Shown here piece after piece: positions 17,598-25,339 of a DNA stretch of 50,293 nt (the first letter of the stretch is position 1; every line of letters starts with the position of its first letter). This DNA is from Phycisphaerales bacterium. GTDB lineage: Bacteria; Planctomycetota; Phycisphaerae; Phycisphaerales; UBA1924. The notes under the pieces were generated by a model. The model searched no databases. It worked only from the letters and a program-made list of their open reading frames with translations, and was not told the DNA's origin. The stretch lies in assembly GCA_017642965.1 (NCBI GenBank), contig JAEPOJ010000019.1, positions 22,066 through 72,358 on the forward strand, in the 5' to 3' direction. Position numbers and translations under genes: made by a program.

Positions 17598-19046
17598 TCA
17601 GCATTGTCGTTGAGGGCGCCATAAGAGTAGCCGGAACGGCGCGATGAGCACCCCAAGCTTCCGGGCTCCCCAAGCGAACGTCCCGAAAACGGAATGCACA
17701 CGGAGCTTGATCCGGAGCCGACGGAGCGAGGGATCGTCCGGCTCAACGCGTGATGCTTGACGCACCCAGTACCTGGCGCGGATCCACTGACTCTGGCGGA
17801 GGTAGGCGAGCGCGAGGTTGTGCATCGCGGGAACGAACCGGGGTTGGGTATCCAGCGCCCGCTTGGCTGCCGCGATTCCCTGCTCGAACTGACCCGACTG
17901 TAGCAGCGCGACACTCAAACCGTGATGCGCCCGGTGACTTGTTGGGTGCAACTCGATCATTGCCTTGTAGACCCTGACCGCCTCGTGCTCCAGCTCGGCA
18001 TCAAGCATGAGTCGGCCGAGCTCTTCGAGATCCTCGCACCGCTCATCGATCACCGACGAACGCAACTGAACCGTGGCCTCCTCGTCGAGATCCGCACGCA
18101 GTGTTTTGTGCTCCTGCTGGAGCAGATCACGGATCCTCGGCAAGTCTTCTTCACGCCCGCGGGCAAAGAGCACCCGGGCCAAGCGGAGCCGAACTCGCGC
18201 GTACGTCTTGTCGAGCCTCAGTACGACATCGTAGTGGACCATTGCGTCTGGAATGCGTCCCTCGATCTCGGCGAGTTCGCCCAGCAGGAAGTGCGCGTCG
18301 GGTTGATCCGCCTCGAGCTCGAGCACACGGCGGAACTTCTCTCCTGCCTCGGCATACCGATGCATGTCGAGGAGCAGTTCTCCCATATCGAGCAGTGTAT
18401 CGATGTCGCCCGGATCGAGGCGGAGATCCCTCAGGTAGAGCTGGCGTGCCCGCTCCATCCGACCAGAAGCAGCGTACGCCTTGGCCAGGCGCGCCTGTAC
18501 GCGGGGTAGAGCGGGATCCAAACGGGCCGCCTCTCGCAGACACCAAACCGCACGCTCGGTCTGATTCGAGGCGAGCAGGGAGTCGGCCATGGCAGCATAC
18601 AGATCAGCATGCTCTGGGTCGATCTGCTGGGCGAGGTAGAAGGTCTCTTCGGCATCCTCATGACGGGCGAGGTCCGTGTACGCCTCGATGCGGTGCACAG
18701 AGATCACCACGTTCATGGGTTCGATGTCCGACGCCCGATCAAACCAGCTCAGGGCCTGCTCGGGCTGCATCGCGCGTACGAGATTCACGCCAGTGAGGAG
18801 CGCGGAGTTCGCGTCGGGCTGGTCGCTCTCCGAATGCAATCGGTAACAGTTCGCGAATGCCTCGGCCGCCTTCGCATGTCGCCCGGCCGCTTCGAGTGTC
18901 AGCCCCAGGTTGAAATACCATTCTGGCTGGTATGGATTGAGCGACAGCGCCTGACGCAGCTCGTTCTCTGCGTCATCCCAGCGCCCGGCATCGTAATGCT
19001 CATGGGCTCTCTCGACATGGTGCTCGGCATCAACCCAGTCGTTCAT
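17598..19046 (-). CDS. TPR-repeat protein
   Basis: 482 residues from the ATG at complement 19044-19046, preceded by GAGGGAG at good spacing; the frame is open further upstream to 19088. It consists almost wholly of 34-residue tetratricopeptide repeats from the N-terminus (AHEHYDAGRWDDAENELRQALSLNPYQPEWYFNLGLTLEAAGR...) to about residue 445, at least ten units by eye. A basic, partly hydrophobic C-terminal segment follows (FGTFAWGARKLGVLIAPFRLLLWRPQRQC) that might touch the membrane. There is no signal peptide. TPR arrays mediate protein-protein contacts; the partner is unknown. It is divergent from the lipoprotein gene at 19195. Confidence 0.8.
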   Translation of the reverse strand: MNDWVDAEHHVERAHEHYDAGRWDDAENELRQALSLNPYQPEWYFNLGLTLEAAGRHAKAAEAFANCYRLHSESDQPDANSALLTGVNLVRAMQPEQALSWFDRASDIEPMNVVISVHRIEAYTDLARHEDAEETFYLAQQIDPEHADLYAAMADSLLASNQTERAVWCLREAARLDPALPRVQARLAKAYAASGRMERARQLYLRDLRLDPGDIDTLLDMGELLLDMHRYAEAGEKFRRVLELEADQPDAHFLLGELAEIEGRIPDAMVHYDVVLRLDKTYARVRLRLARVLFARGREEDLPRIRDLLQQEHKTLRADLDEEATVQLRSSVIDERCEDLEELGRLMLDAELEHEAVRVYKAMIELHPTSHRAHHGLSVALLQSGQFEQGIAAAKRALDTQPRFVPAMHNLALAYLRQSQWIRARYWVRQASRVEPDDPSLRRLRIKLRVHSVFGTFAWGARKLGVLIAPFRLLLWRPQRQC

Positions 19047-19123
19047 CGTGCTCCCTCGCCCCGCGATCATGCGTGTGAGCGATGCCAATCGTAACCGGAT
19101 CGGCAGGTCGCATCAATCTCAGA

Positions 19124-19164
19124 TGCTAGACTCTCTATCAGGAGTTCATCGGCAAACTGCCGAT
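19124..19164 (+). promoter_or_regulatory. Extended -10 element plus inverted repeat upstream of the 19195 lipoprotein
   Basis: TGC-TAGACT occurs at 19124-19132. Just downstream a perfect inverted repeat, ATCGGCA-N3-TGCCGAT, spans 19148-19164. The repeat would lie in the 5' leader and could be an operator or an RNA hairpin. No Shine-Dalgarno sequence precedes the ATG at 19195. Confidence 0.4.
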
Positions 19165-19194
19165 AACACCGAGAATCTCACTTATTGATACCCA

Positions 19195-20820
19195 ATGTCC
19201 CTGGATACACCCCCAAAACTGCGATGCTTCCCGAGCGTGACCCTGGTCGCGGTGGCCATGCTATCCGGACTTGGCATTGCCAGTTCCTGTGCCAGCAGCC
19301 CAAAAAATCCAGCGCAGATTCCACCCCTTATTGAGGGGGGCACCAATGCGGCTGAGGTCGCGCCGACGCACCGTAACCCCGATGATGATCATGAATCCGC
19401 TCTTGAGGAATCCGCATCACCTGAACCGGGCCAGGAGATGTCCCCATCAGAGCCGGTCTCCGATCCGGCTCCCGATTCTGCCCAGGTGCTCGCCTCGCAA
19501 AACCGGGCACTGCTGCAGGAAATGAAAGCACTCTATCGTCGCCTTCACATCGAGCTCTCTCCGGAACGCCGATCGGAACTCATTGTTGAGCTCCTGCGTG
19601 ACCCCCGGACCAGCCACCAGCTGCTGGGCTTTGAGCTTGCAGACCGTGACCTTTCGGCGTCTGTCAGTCTCAGCGATGCCGTGGGGCAGGCGGTGCGCGA
19701 ACTCCTGCAGAGCGAGTCTCCGCAAATCCGTGCTCAGTCTGCACGCCTCATTACAAGAATCAGTCCACCTGATGCGATGGTGGCCCTCACGAACACCCTG
19801 CGTCTCGAAGAGACGCCGATCGCCGCGGAACCTATGTTGCTCGGGATCGCACGCTGGCCCAATCCTGAAGCAAAGGAGAGTGTGCTTCACTGGATCGGAA
19901 GACAGGACGCCCCCCTGTATGCCTGCTTCAGCGCGGCGTGGTCCATGGAGCGGGAGGGAGTTTGGGATGCTGAAACGGACTATCCCGAGATACTCAAGAG
20001 ACTCCGGGACGCAGAGCCCGCATCAATACGAGAAGCCGGGATGAAGCTGATGGCAAAGCTCGGATCATCTGACGACCTGCGTCGGCTCATCGGGTTCATG
20101 CTCAGTGAAGACACGAGCACCGTGAACTGGGCCGCCACAGCTCTGGTCGAGACGCCACGTGCTGTTGAAGAGTTGGTTGCCGCCGCCACAAAGAACGAAA
20201 CCCTGTATCAGGCTGCGGCCGAGTCTCTGATTCAGCACCGGTCCACTCCAGAGGGGCTTCGCCGCCTCAGTGAGATCCCTCAGTCTGACCCTCAGCTCCG
20301 CAGGGACATGCTGCTGCGAATGGGGCGACAGATCGATCGAGATCAACTCGGGGAAGCCGTTCGGCTCGCGGAGCTCCCACCCGAGATGACAATGACGATC
20401 CTGTCGCGGCTCGTGAATAGCGAAGAATCCCACACCGCACGCACGGTGCGGGGCGTGCTGCAGCTCGCTGAGCTGCAACTGAAATCAGGTCGCCCGAACA
20501 GGGTAATCGAGGCGCTGCTCTCGCTCGAGGGGGCGCCTATTGACCCTTCCGATCAGACAAGGCTGATCAATCTTCGATCGCAGGCGCTGCTCCTGCTTGC
20601 CCGATTCGATGATGAGCTGCTGCTACCGATATCGCCAGATACATGGGTTCAGGCAATCGGACAAGCTACAGACCACGAACTCAAGGCCCGGATTGCCAAC
20701 GAGCTGTACGCGCGTGCAGGAGACGCGCTAAACGAATCACAGCGGGCGAAAATTCAGCACCTGCTTGTTGTTGATGATGAGACCGAGCCCAAAGACGGGG
20801 ATCGCGTCACGGAAGAATAA
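19195..20820 (+). CDS. HEAT-like repeat protein with lipoprotein-like signal peptide
   Basis: 541 residues. The N-terminus has a signal sequence (basic KLR, hydrophobic VTLVAVAMLSGLGIA) ending at a Cys in the loosely lipobox-like IASSC (Cys32). It is followed by a Pro/Glu/Ser-rich linker (about 35-100) and then alpha-helical repeats of HEAT character, for example SPQIRAQSARLITRI, EASIREAGMKLMAKLG-type units and STVNWAATALVETP. It is probably an envelope-attached scaffold. The family is not recognised. It converges on the pseudokinase gene with 25 bases between stop codons. Confidence 0.65.
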   Translation: MSLDTPPKLRCFPSVTLVAVAMLSGLGIASSCASSPKNPAQIPPLIEGGTNAAEVAPTHRNPDDDHESALEESASPEPGQEMSPSEPVSDPAPDSAQVLASQNRALLQEMKALYRRLHIELSPERRSELIVELLRDPRTSHQLLGFELADRDLSASVSLSDAVGQAVRELLQSESPQIRAQSARLITRISPPDAMVALTNTLRLEETPIAAEPMLLGIARWPNPEAKESVLHWIGRQDAPLYACFSAAWSMEREGVWDAETDYPEILKRLRDAEPASIREAGMKLMAKLGSSDDLRRLIGFMLSEDTSTVNWAATALVETPRAVEELVAAATKNETLYQAAAESLIQHRSTPEGLRRLSEIPQSDPQLRRDMLLRMGRQIDRDQLGEAVRLAELPPEMTMTILSRLVNSEESHTARTVRGVLQLAELQLKSGRPNRVIEALLSLEGAPIDPSDQTRLINLRSQALLLLARFDDELLLPISPDTWVQAIGQATDHELKARIANELYARAGDALNESQRAKIQHLLVVDDETEPKDGDRVTEE

Positions 20821-20845
20821 CGTGAACACCGACCGAGTCGAGGGG

Positions 20846-21685
20846 TTACTTGCCCTGCCTGCCCGTGGACTGGGGAGACGCCCTGAACCTGCGGATCACG
20901 GATCCCAGGTGCACCTGAGGACGCTTCACGCTGGTCGTGCTCAGCCACTCTGCACAGTTTGGGTTCGTTGGCAACGCGTTGAGTGCGTGCGTCGCGTTCT
21001 CAAAGCCGTCGAGCGGATCGAGACCGAGGTCAAACCAGGTGTCCCAGTTGCGGTCCAGGCGCTTGAGCACGCGTGTGGGGCTGATGCGATCAGCGCTCAC
21101 ATCCAGACCCGTGATCAGCTTGTATCCGAGTTCCGCGATGGAACGGATTTCGTCGGTCAGGAGTGACTGGGACTGCGCAGTGCTCGATCGGCTCTTTGGG
21201 GGGTGGGCGTAGAGTTCGATCTGCGTTGAGCCGAATCGGTCGACCAGGATCTGCTCTGGCGTGATTGCGCCATGGATGATGCCGCGTGCGTGGGCGTATG
21301 CACTGGCAGAGAGGAGGTGCTCGATCGCTCTTGCGGCCTCATGGATCGTGAATCGCCCACCGTGCTGACCAAGGAGGTCTGCAAGCGTGACCAGGCCTTC
21401 ATGATTCCCCGGGTACGGGCTGATCATGCAAAGGCGGCCGCGGTCGTCGTAACTCGCAGATTCGATCTTGAGCAGATGCGGATGATCGAGCATGCTCAGC
21501 GCAACCATCTGATCAAAGAGGGCGCGTCGATGCTGATGATTCGGCTGGATCGGGAAACGGTACAGCAGACGATTGGTGTCGGTTTTATTGCAAAGCACCA
21601 CAAATCGTTCCACGCCACGGGTCGATCCCAGCGGGCGGATGATTTTGAATGGTCCAAAGTAGTCTGCGTTTCGATTTGTGCTCAT
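20846..21685 (-). CDS. Ser/Thr kinase-fold protein without catalytic motifs (pseudokinase)
   Basis: 279 residues. The order of secondary elements follows an Hanks-type kinase: an N-terminal lobe YFGPFKIIRPLGSTRGVERFVVL, a helix-C-like LFDQMVALSMLDHPHLLKIESASYDDRGRLCMISPY, then an alpha-E segment LSASAYAHARGIIHGAITPEQILVDRFG. The last aligns with the catalytic loop (HRDLKPxNIL), but the HRD Asp is absent (HGA). The DFG motif is replaced by QIELYAH, and the glycine loop and the VAIK lysine are degraded. A DEIRSIAELGYKLITG segment aligns with the kinase helix F. It is cytoplasmic with a basic C-terminal tail. Phosphotransfer is unlikely; a scaffold or ligand-binding role is inferred. Confidence 0.72.
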   Translation of the reverse strand: MSTNRNADYFGPFKIIRPLGSTRGVERFVVLCNKTDTNRLLYRFPIQPNHQHRRALFDQMVALSMLDHPHLLKIESASYDDRGRLCMISPYPGNHEGLVTLADLLGQHGGRFTIHEAARAIEHLLSASAYAHARGIIHGAITPEQILVDRFGSTQIELYAHPPKSRSSTAQSQSLLTDEIRSIAELGYKLITGLDVSADRISPTRVLKRLDRNWDTWFDLGLDPLDGFENATHALNALPTNPNCAEWLSTTSVKRPQVHLGSVIRRFRASPQSTGRQGK

Positions 21686-22022
21686 GAATCTCGTTGTTTC
21701 GCAGTGTACCCGGAAAGTTTTCGTGGATGAGGTTCCGGGTGTGCTTGGTCAGGATTATTCGCCTGAACCGATCGTTGATCAACCACCCCGGATTTCTTTC
21801 GATAGTCTCACATCGGCCCACATTGAAGATTTGCTCCAGAACCGGACACTTTCCGCTTCAAGTTGGTTCCCACTGACTTCCTCCGCACTTGCTCGAATTA
21901 CGCACGAAATCGCGTAGAATTGCTAGAATGACCCGCCCCGTGTCCTTACACGCGTTCGGGGCCCGCAAAACCGCCTCCCGACCCGCACTTGATCATGACC
22001 GATCAACTCGGGGACGGGAAGA
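21686..22022 (+). promoter_or_regulatory. Intergenic region with probable hmgA promoter and inverted repeat
   Basis: This 337-base gap lies between the divergent pseudokinase and hmgA. An extended -10 TGC-TAGAAT is at 21921-21929, without a good -35; a second TAGAAT begins 9 bases earlier. A perfect inverted repeat TTGATC-N6-GATCAA lies at 21989-22006, directly ahead of the purine-rich ribosome site (22011-22022), and could be an operator or a leader hairpin. An open frame at 21678-21917 runs through the gap, but I do not consider it a supported gene. Confidence 0.4.
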
Positions 22023-23348
22023 ATGAGGACCGGCTCAATGCCGTACTACATGAAGATGGGCAGTTTGCCCAAGAAACGCCACACACAGTTCCGCCGCCCT
22101 GATGGGGCTTTGTACTCAGAAGAACTGTTCGGAACCGAGGGCTTTGTGGGCCCGAGCAGCATCCTCTACCACATTCACCCCCCAACCCAGGTCACGGGCT
22201 GGAAGAAGCTCTACTCGACCAAGCCCGAGTACGTGGAGCAGGACGTGATGCGAATGCGTCACGTCAAATCCCAGAACATGAAGAAGCACGGCGATCCGGT
22301 CGAGGGACGAGTCGTCATCTTCGGGAACACCGATGTGGAGATGAGTGTCTGCCAGCCAGCCGAGCAGATGGACTACCACTTCAAAAACGGCCAGGGGGAC
22401 GAATGCCTCTTTGTCCACTTCGGCTCCGGAACGATCTACTCCATGTTCGGGACCCTGAAGTTTGGCAAGAAGGACTATATCGTCCTCCCGAAAGGCACTA
22501 TCTACAAGATCGTCTTCGACGAACGCCCAACCGATGGCAGCGATGCTGAGGAGTTCGGCGGCTTCTCACATGAGGAGATGCCCTACGGTAAGTTTGTATG
22601 CTTCGAGACCTGCAACGCCAGCCACATCCTCCCGCCGCCGCGGTATATCTCGAAGAAGACGTCGCAGTTCCTGGAGCACGCGCCGTACTGCGAGCGTGAT
22701 CTCCGTGTCCCGTTCGAGGACGCTGACCACCCCCTCGCGTATGACGAGCGCGGCGAGTTTGAGGTACGCATCAAGGCACGCGACAGCGTGCATTCGTATG
22801 TGTACCCCTACCACCCGCTCGAGGTCGTCGGCTGGGATGGCTGCTACTACCCTTACTGCTTCAACATCCATGACTTCGCCCCAATCACCGGGCAACTGCA
22901 CATGCCGCCCCCGATCCACCAGACGTTCGAAGGGCACAACTTTGTGATTTGCTCGTTCTGCCCGCGCGCTCTGGATTTTCATCCTGAGGCCATCCCGGTG
23001 CCCTACAACCATTCGAATATCGATTCCGACGAGATCATGTACTACGTCGAGGGCAACTACAAAGCCCGTCGTGGTATCTCGCAGGGCTCGATCAGTGTTC
23101 ATCCCCAGGGCATCCCCCACGGCCCCCACCCCGGAACGGTCGAGGCCTCACTCGGCAAGACCTGGACGGATGAGATGGCGGTGATGTGCGACAAATTCAG
23201 GCAGATGTATCCCACGAAGGCTTGCATCGAGATGGACGACCCGGAGTACCCCGAATCCTGGCGACAGGACCACTTCGCACCAGATGAGGTCCGAGGAGCT
23301 CAGGCGCAGGAGAAGAGCGAGGACGAGCCGATCAACACCTGGGACTGA
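22023..23348 (+). CDS. hmgA: Homogentisate 1,2-dioxygenase
   Basis: 441 residues; ATG 22038 (MPYYMKMGSLPKKRHTQFR) is an alternative start with GAGG 9 bases upstream. The N-terminus MPYYMKMGSLPKKRHTQFRRPDG, FVGPSSILYHIHPPTQV and the cupin core are characteristic of the bacterial branch of the family. The C-terminal iron-site region is visible with FDFHPEAIPVPYNHSNIDSDEIMYYVEG-like residues (a His before Ser-Asn, Glu in DSDEIMYY) and HPQGIPHGPHPG. It opens the ring of homogentisate with Fe(II) and O2, giving maleylacetoacetate in tyrosine and phenylalanine catabolism. hppD, which makes homogentisate, lies at 39550-40740. A strong terminator follows. Confidence 0.93.
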   Translation: MRTGSMPYYMKMGSLPKKRHTQFRRPDGALYSEELFGTEGFVGPSSILYHIHPPTQVTGWKKLYSTKPEYVEQDVMRMRHVKSQNMKKHGDPVEGRVVIFGNTDVEMSVCQPAEQMDYHFKNGQGDECLFVHFGSGTIYSMFGTLKFGKKDYIVLPKGTIYKIVFDERPTDGSDAEEFGGFSHEEMPYGKFVCFETCNASHILPPPRYISKKTSQFLEHAPYCERDLRVPFEDADHPLAYDERGEFEVRIKARDSVHSYVYPYHPLEVVGWDGCYYPYCFNIHDFAPITGQLHMPPPIHQTFEGHNFVICSFCPRALDFHPEAIPVPYNHSNIDSDEIMYYVEGNYKARRGISQGSISVHPQGIPHGPHPGTVEASLGKTWTDEMAVMCDKFRQMYPTKACIEMDDPEYPESWRQDHFAPDEVRGAQAQEKSEDEPINTWD

Positions 23349-23377
23349 CCTCTCTCATCACATGAGTAAGTAGGTTG

Positions 23378-23405
23378 ACGCCGCTTCAACGCAAGCGGCG
23401 TTTTT
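23378..23405 (+). terminator. Rho-independent terminator of hmgA
   Basis: A 9-bp perfect stem ACGCCGCTT/AAGCGGCGT with loop CAACGC, followed by TTTTT (23401-23405). It lies 30 bases after the hmgA stop codon. The rest of the 317-base gap to 23665 holds the next promoter (23568-23598) and a short inverted repeat TCACCC-N8-GGGTGA around 23538-23557. Confidence 0.9.
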
Positions 23406-23567
23406 CATGCGCTCTTGAACATGAAAAGCAATTAAATTTGCGGCCCATCGCACCGTTGTTTTCTGCGCGTCCCGTGACGTAAGTCATTGATTTTCCACCG
23501 TCCCTGGTTCTTCATGAAAGCCCCCTTCATGCGCGCTTCACCCCGACTTCAGGGTGAGACACAGGCT

Positions 23568-23598
23568 TTGATTGAGGCTCAAAAACGTGTGCTATGTT
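23568..23598 (+). promoter_or_regulatory. Probable promoter of the PEP-CTERM-like protein gene
   Basis: Extended -10 TGC-TATGTT (23590-23598). Two weak -35 options exist: TTGATT with a 19-base spacer or TTGAGG with a 15-base spacer. The leader to the ATG at 23666 would be about 60 bases. Confidence 0.4.
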
Positions 23599-23665
23599 CT
23601 GTGCATCTGGCTGCTGTGGATCGGCAGCCGCACACACATCTCAACACCAGGGAGACATCACAGCC

Positions 23666-24409
23666 ATGCGACACACACACCAACTTATGCTTGCATCTGT
23701 TGCCGGTTTCTGTGTGAGCTCCGCTCACGCCGACTTCGTGAATCCGGCAGAACTCATCGGGAACGCGACGCCTGAAGGCGTCAGCTCAACGACAACATTT
23801 GCACTGTTCAACCACCCGGGTGGCATGGTCAGCCCTCAGGAGTATGGGCTTCGACTCGACAGCTTCACGAACTCGGGTATCCCCATCACGTTCAGTTTCG
23901 AAGACACAAACGGCAACTCGACCGTTCGCCTCATCGTGACCGAGTTCATGGATGGGTCGATCAGCCTGAATATCAACGGGACCATCAGCGGGAACAGCGC
24001 CAATGGTGGTACCAGTTACGGCGACTTCATGCTCGACCTCACCTACTCGGTAGATGCCACCGGCAACGGGTGGGAGGACAACAACATGAGCGACGGGGCC
24101 GTGCTGGGCGGGCTCACCGGGCTCAACACAACCATGGACTCCCCGCTCGGGAACGGTGACTTCCTGGAACTCAGCGGAAAGTCTGATGGGAGTGACGCGT
24201 TCCGCTTCCTCGCCGATGGGCACCGGGTCTTCGGGAACATGGACGAATGGGTCGGTCGCGGGTGGGTGATGGGCCCGAACACCAATGGGGTCGGATTCGA
24301 CGACCTGCTGTTTACGGCCCAGATCGTACCCCTACCACCGGCAGCCCTCGCGGGCCTTGGCATGCTCGCCGGCATCGGGGCGTACCGCCGCTGGAGAAGC
24401 CACCGCTGA
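23666..24409 (+). CDS. Exported protein with PEP-CTERM-like sorting tail
   Basis: 247 residues from the ATG at 23666; GGGAG lies about 11 bases upstream. A signal peptide (MRHTHQLMLASVAGFCVSSAHA, cleaved after AHA) precedes a beta-rich domain with many Gly, Asn, Thr and Asp residues, which resembles extracellular PEP-CTERM proteins of unknown function. The tail VPLPPAALAGLGMLAGIG followed by YRRWRSHR has the Val-Pro-x-Pro motif, a single hydrophobic helix and a basic end, as in PEP-CTERM/VPxxP sorting signals recognised by exosortase. I infer surface display or release after cleavage. It is bounded by terminators on both sides, so it is probably monocistronic. Confidence 0.75.
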   Translation: MRHTHQLMLASVAGFCVSSAHADFVNPAELIGNATPEGVSSTTTFALFNHPGGMVSPQEYGLRLDSFTNSGIPITFSFEDTNGNSTVRLIVTEFMDGSISLNINGTISGNSANGGTSYGDFMLDLTYSVDATGNGWEDNNMSDGAVLGGLTGLNTTMDSPLGNGDFLELSGKSDGSDAFRFLADGHRVFGNMDEWVGRGWVMGPNTNGVGFDDLLFTAQIVPLPPAALAGLGMLAGIGAYRRWRSHR

Positions 24410-24441
24410 TCCGGGGCTGATATCACAAACCATGCACGCAG

Positions 24442-24478
24442 CCGCCCATGCTTCACCGTAGAAGCGTGGGCGGTTGTT
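24442..24478 (+). terminator. Rho-independent terminator downstream of the PEP-CTERM-like gene
   Basis: A 13-bp stem, 24442-24454 paired with 24461-24473 (CCGCCCATGCTTC against GAAGCGTGGGCGG, one G-U pair), with a 6-base loop, followed by the T-rich TTGTT. It is 32 bases after the stop codon. The T-run is weaker than that of the hmgA terminator. Confidence 0.75.
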
Positions 24479-24583
24479 CGTATGTACGGCTAGACTCCAC
24501 TGAGGTGAATCCGACAAGGCTTTTCTCCGAACTAGAGACTGACCTGATACGCCCCGCCTGCGGAGTTCTCCGAGCACATACAC

Positions 24584-25339
24584 ATGATTTCTTGCACCAG
24601 ACTCACCAAAAAGTTTGTTCTCGGCAACCGCACGGTCGAGGCCCTCAGGGGTGTGGACCTCACGATCGAGGATCACGGGTTTTTCGCGATCATGGGCCGA
24701 TCAGGATCAGGCAAATCGACACTCCTGCACATGCTTTCCGCGATGGACCGTCCGGACTCCGGCGAGATCGTCGTATCAGGACACAGTGTGCATCAGATGA
24801 GCGAGCGGGAGGCGACCCGTTTCCGCCGAGAAGAAATTGGGGTGATCTTCCAGGCGTTCAACCTGATCCCGACTATGACCGCCCTCGAAAACGTTCAGCT
24901 CCCTGGTCTTCTCTCCGGCCGTCTCACCAAGAAGCTCAGTGATCGTTCCATCCAACTTCTTGAGTTGCTCGGGCTATCCGATCGGGCGGAGCATCGCCCC
25001 GAAGCGCTATCCGGTGGAGAGCAGCAGCGGGTCGCGATCGCCCGGGCCCTGCTGTATCAGCCCGCAGTGGTGTTCGCGGATGAGCCAACCGGCAACCTGG
25101 ACACAAACGCGAGCGAGCTTGTTTGGAAGTTGCTGGGTCAAGTTGCTCAAGAGGAACAAGTCACAGTCGTCATGGTGACCCACGAACCAGAGGCCGCAAG
25201 CTACTGCGAGAAAATCTTTGTCATGAATGACGGGACGATCGCGGGCACGATCGAGAATCAGTATGCGGCAAGCAAGGAAGGGGGGATGGATGCGGGCACC
25301 ATTGCGACTCGCACGCAGCATCTGCTCAGCTCGACGTAG
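24584..25339 (+). CDS. ABC transporter ATP-binding protein, LolD/MacB type
   Basis: 251 residues with all ABC motifs: Walker A GRSGSGKST (38-46), Q-loop IFQAFNLIP, signature LSGGEQQR (141-148), Walker B VVFADEP with catalytic Glu166, D-loop NLD and switch His199 (VTHEPEA). The closest group by motif style is the LolD/MacB/FtsE family, which powers mechanotransmission through FtsX-type permeases. The permease gene begins inside its 3' end in another frame (ATG 25290, 50-base overlap), so the two subunits are translated together. Export of lipoprotein, peptide or other envelope cargo is inferred only from the family. Confidence 0.92.
   Translation: MISCTRLTKKFVLGNRTVEALRGVDLTIEDHGFFAIMGRSGSGKSTLLHMLSAMDRPDSGEIVVSGHSVHQMSEREATRFRREEIGVIFQAFNLIPTMTALENVQLPGLLSGRLTKKLSDRSIQLLELLGLSDRAEHRPEALSGGEQQRVAIARALLYQPAVVFADEPTGNLDTNASELVWKLLGQVAQEEQVTVVMVTHEPEAASYCEKIFVMNDGTIAGTIENQYAASKEGGMDAGTIATRTQHLLSST

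Noticed and set aside
21678-21917. 79-codon plus-strand frame between the pseudokinase and hmgA
   Set aside because: No ribosome site, overlaps the start of the pseudokinase gene, no motif; the region is better explained as promoter DNA. It cannot be fully excluded without comparison.
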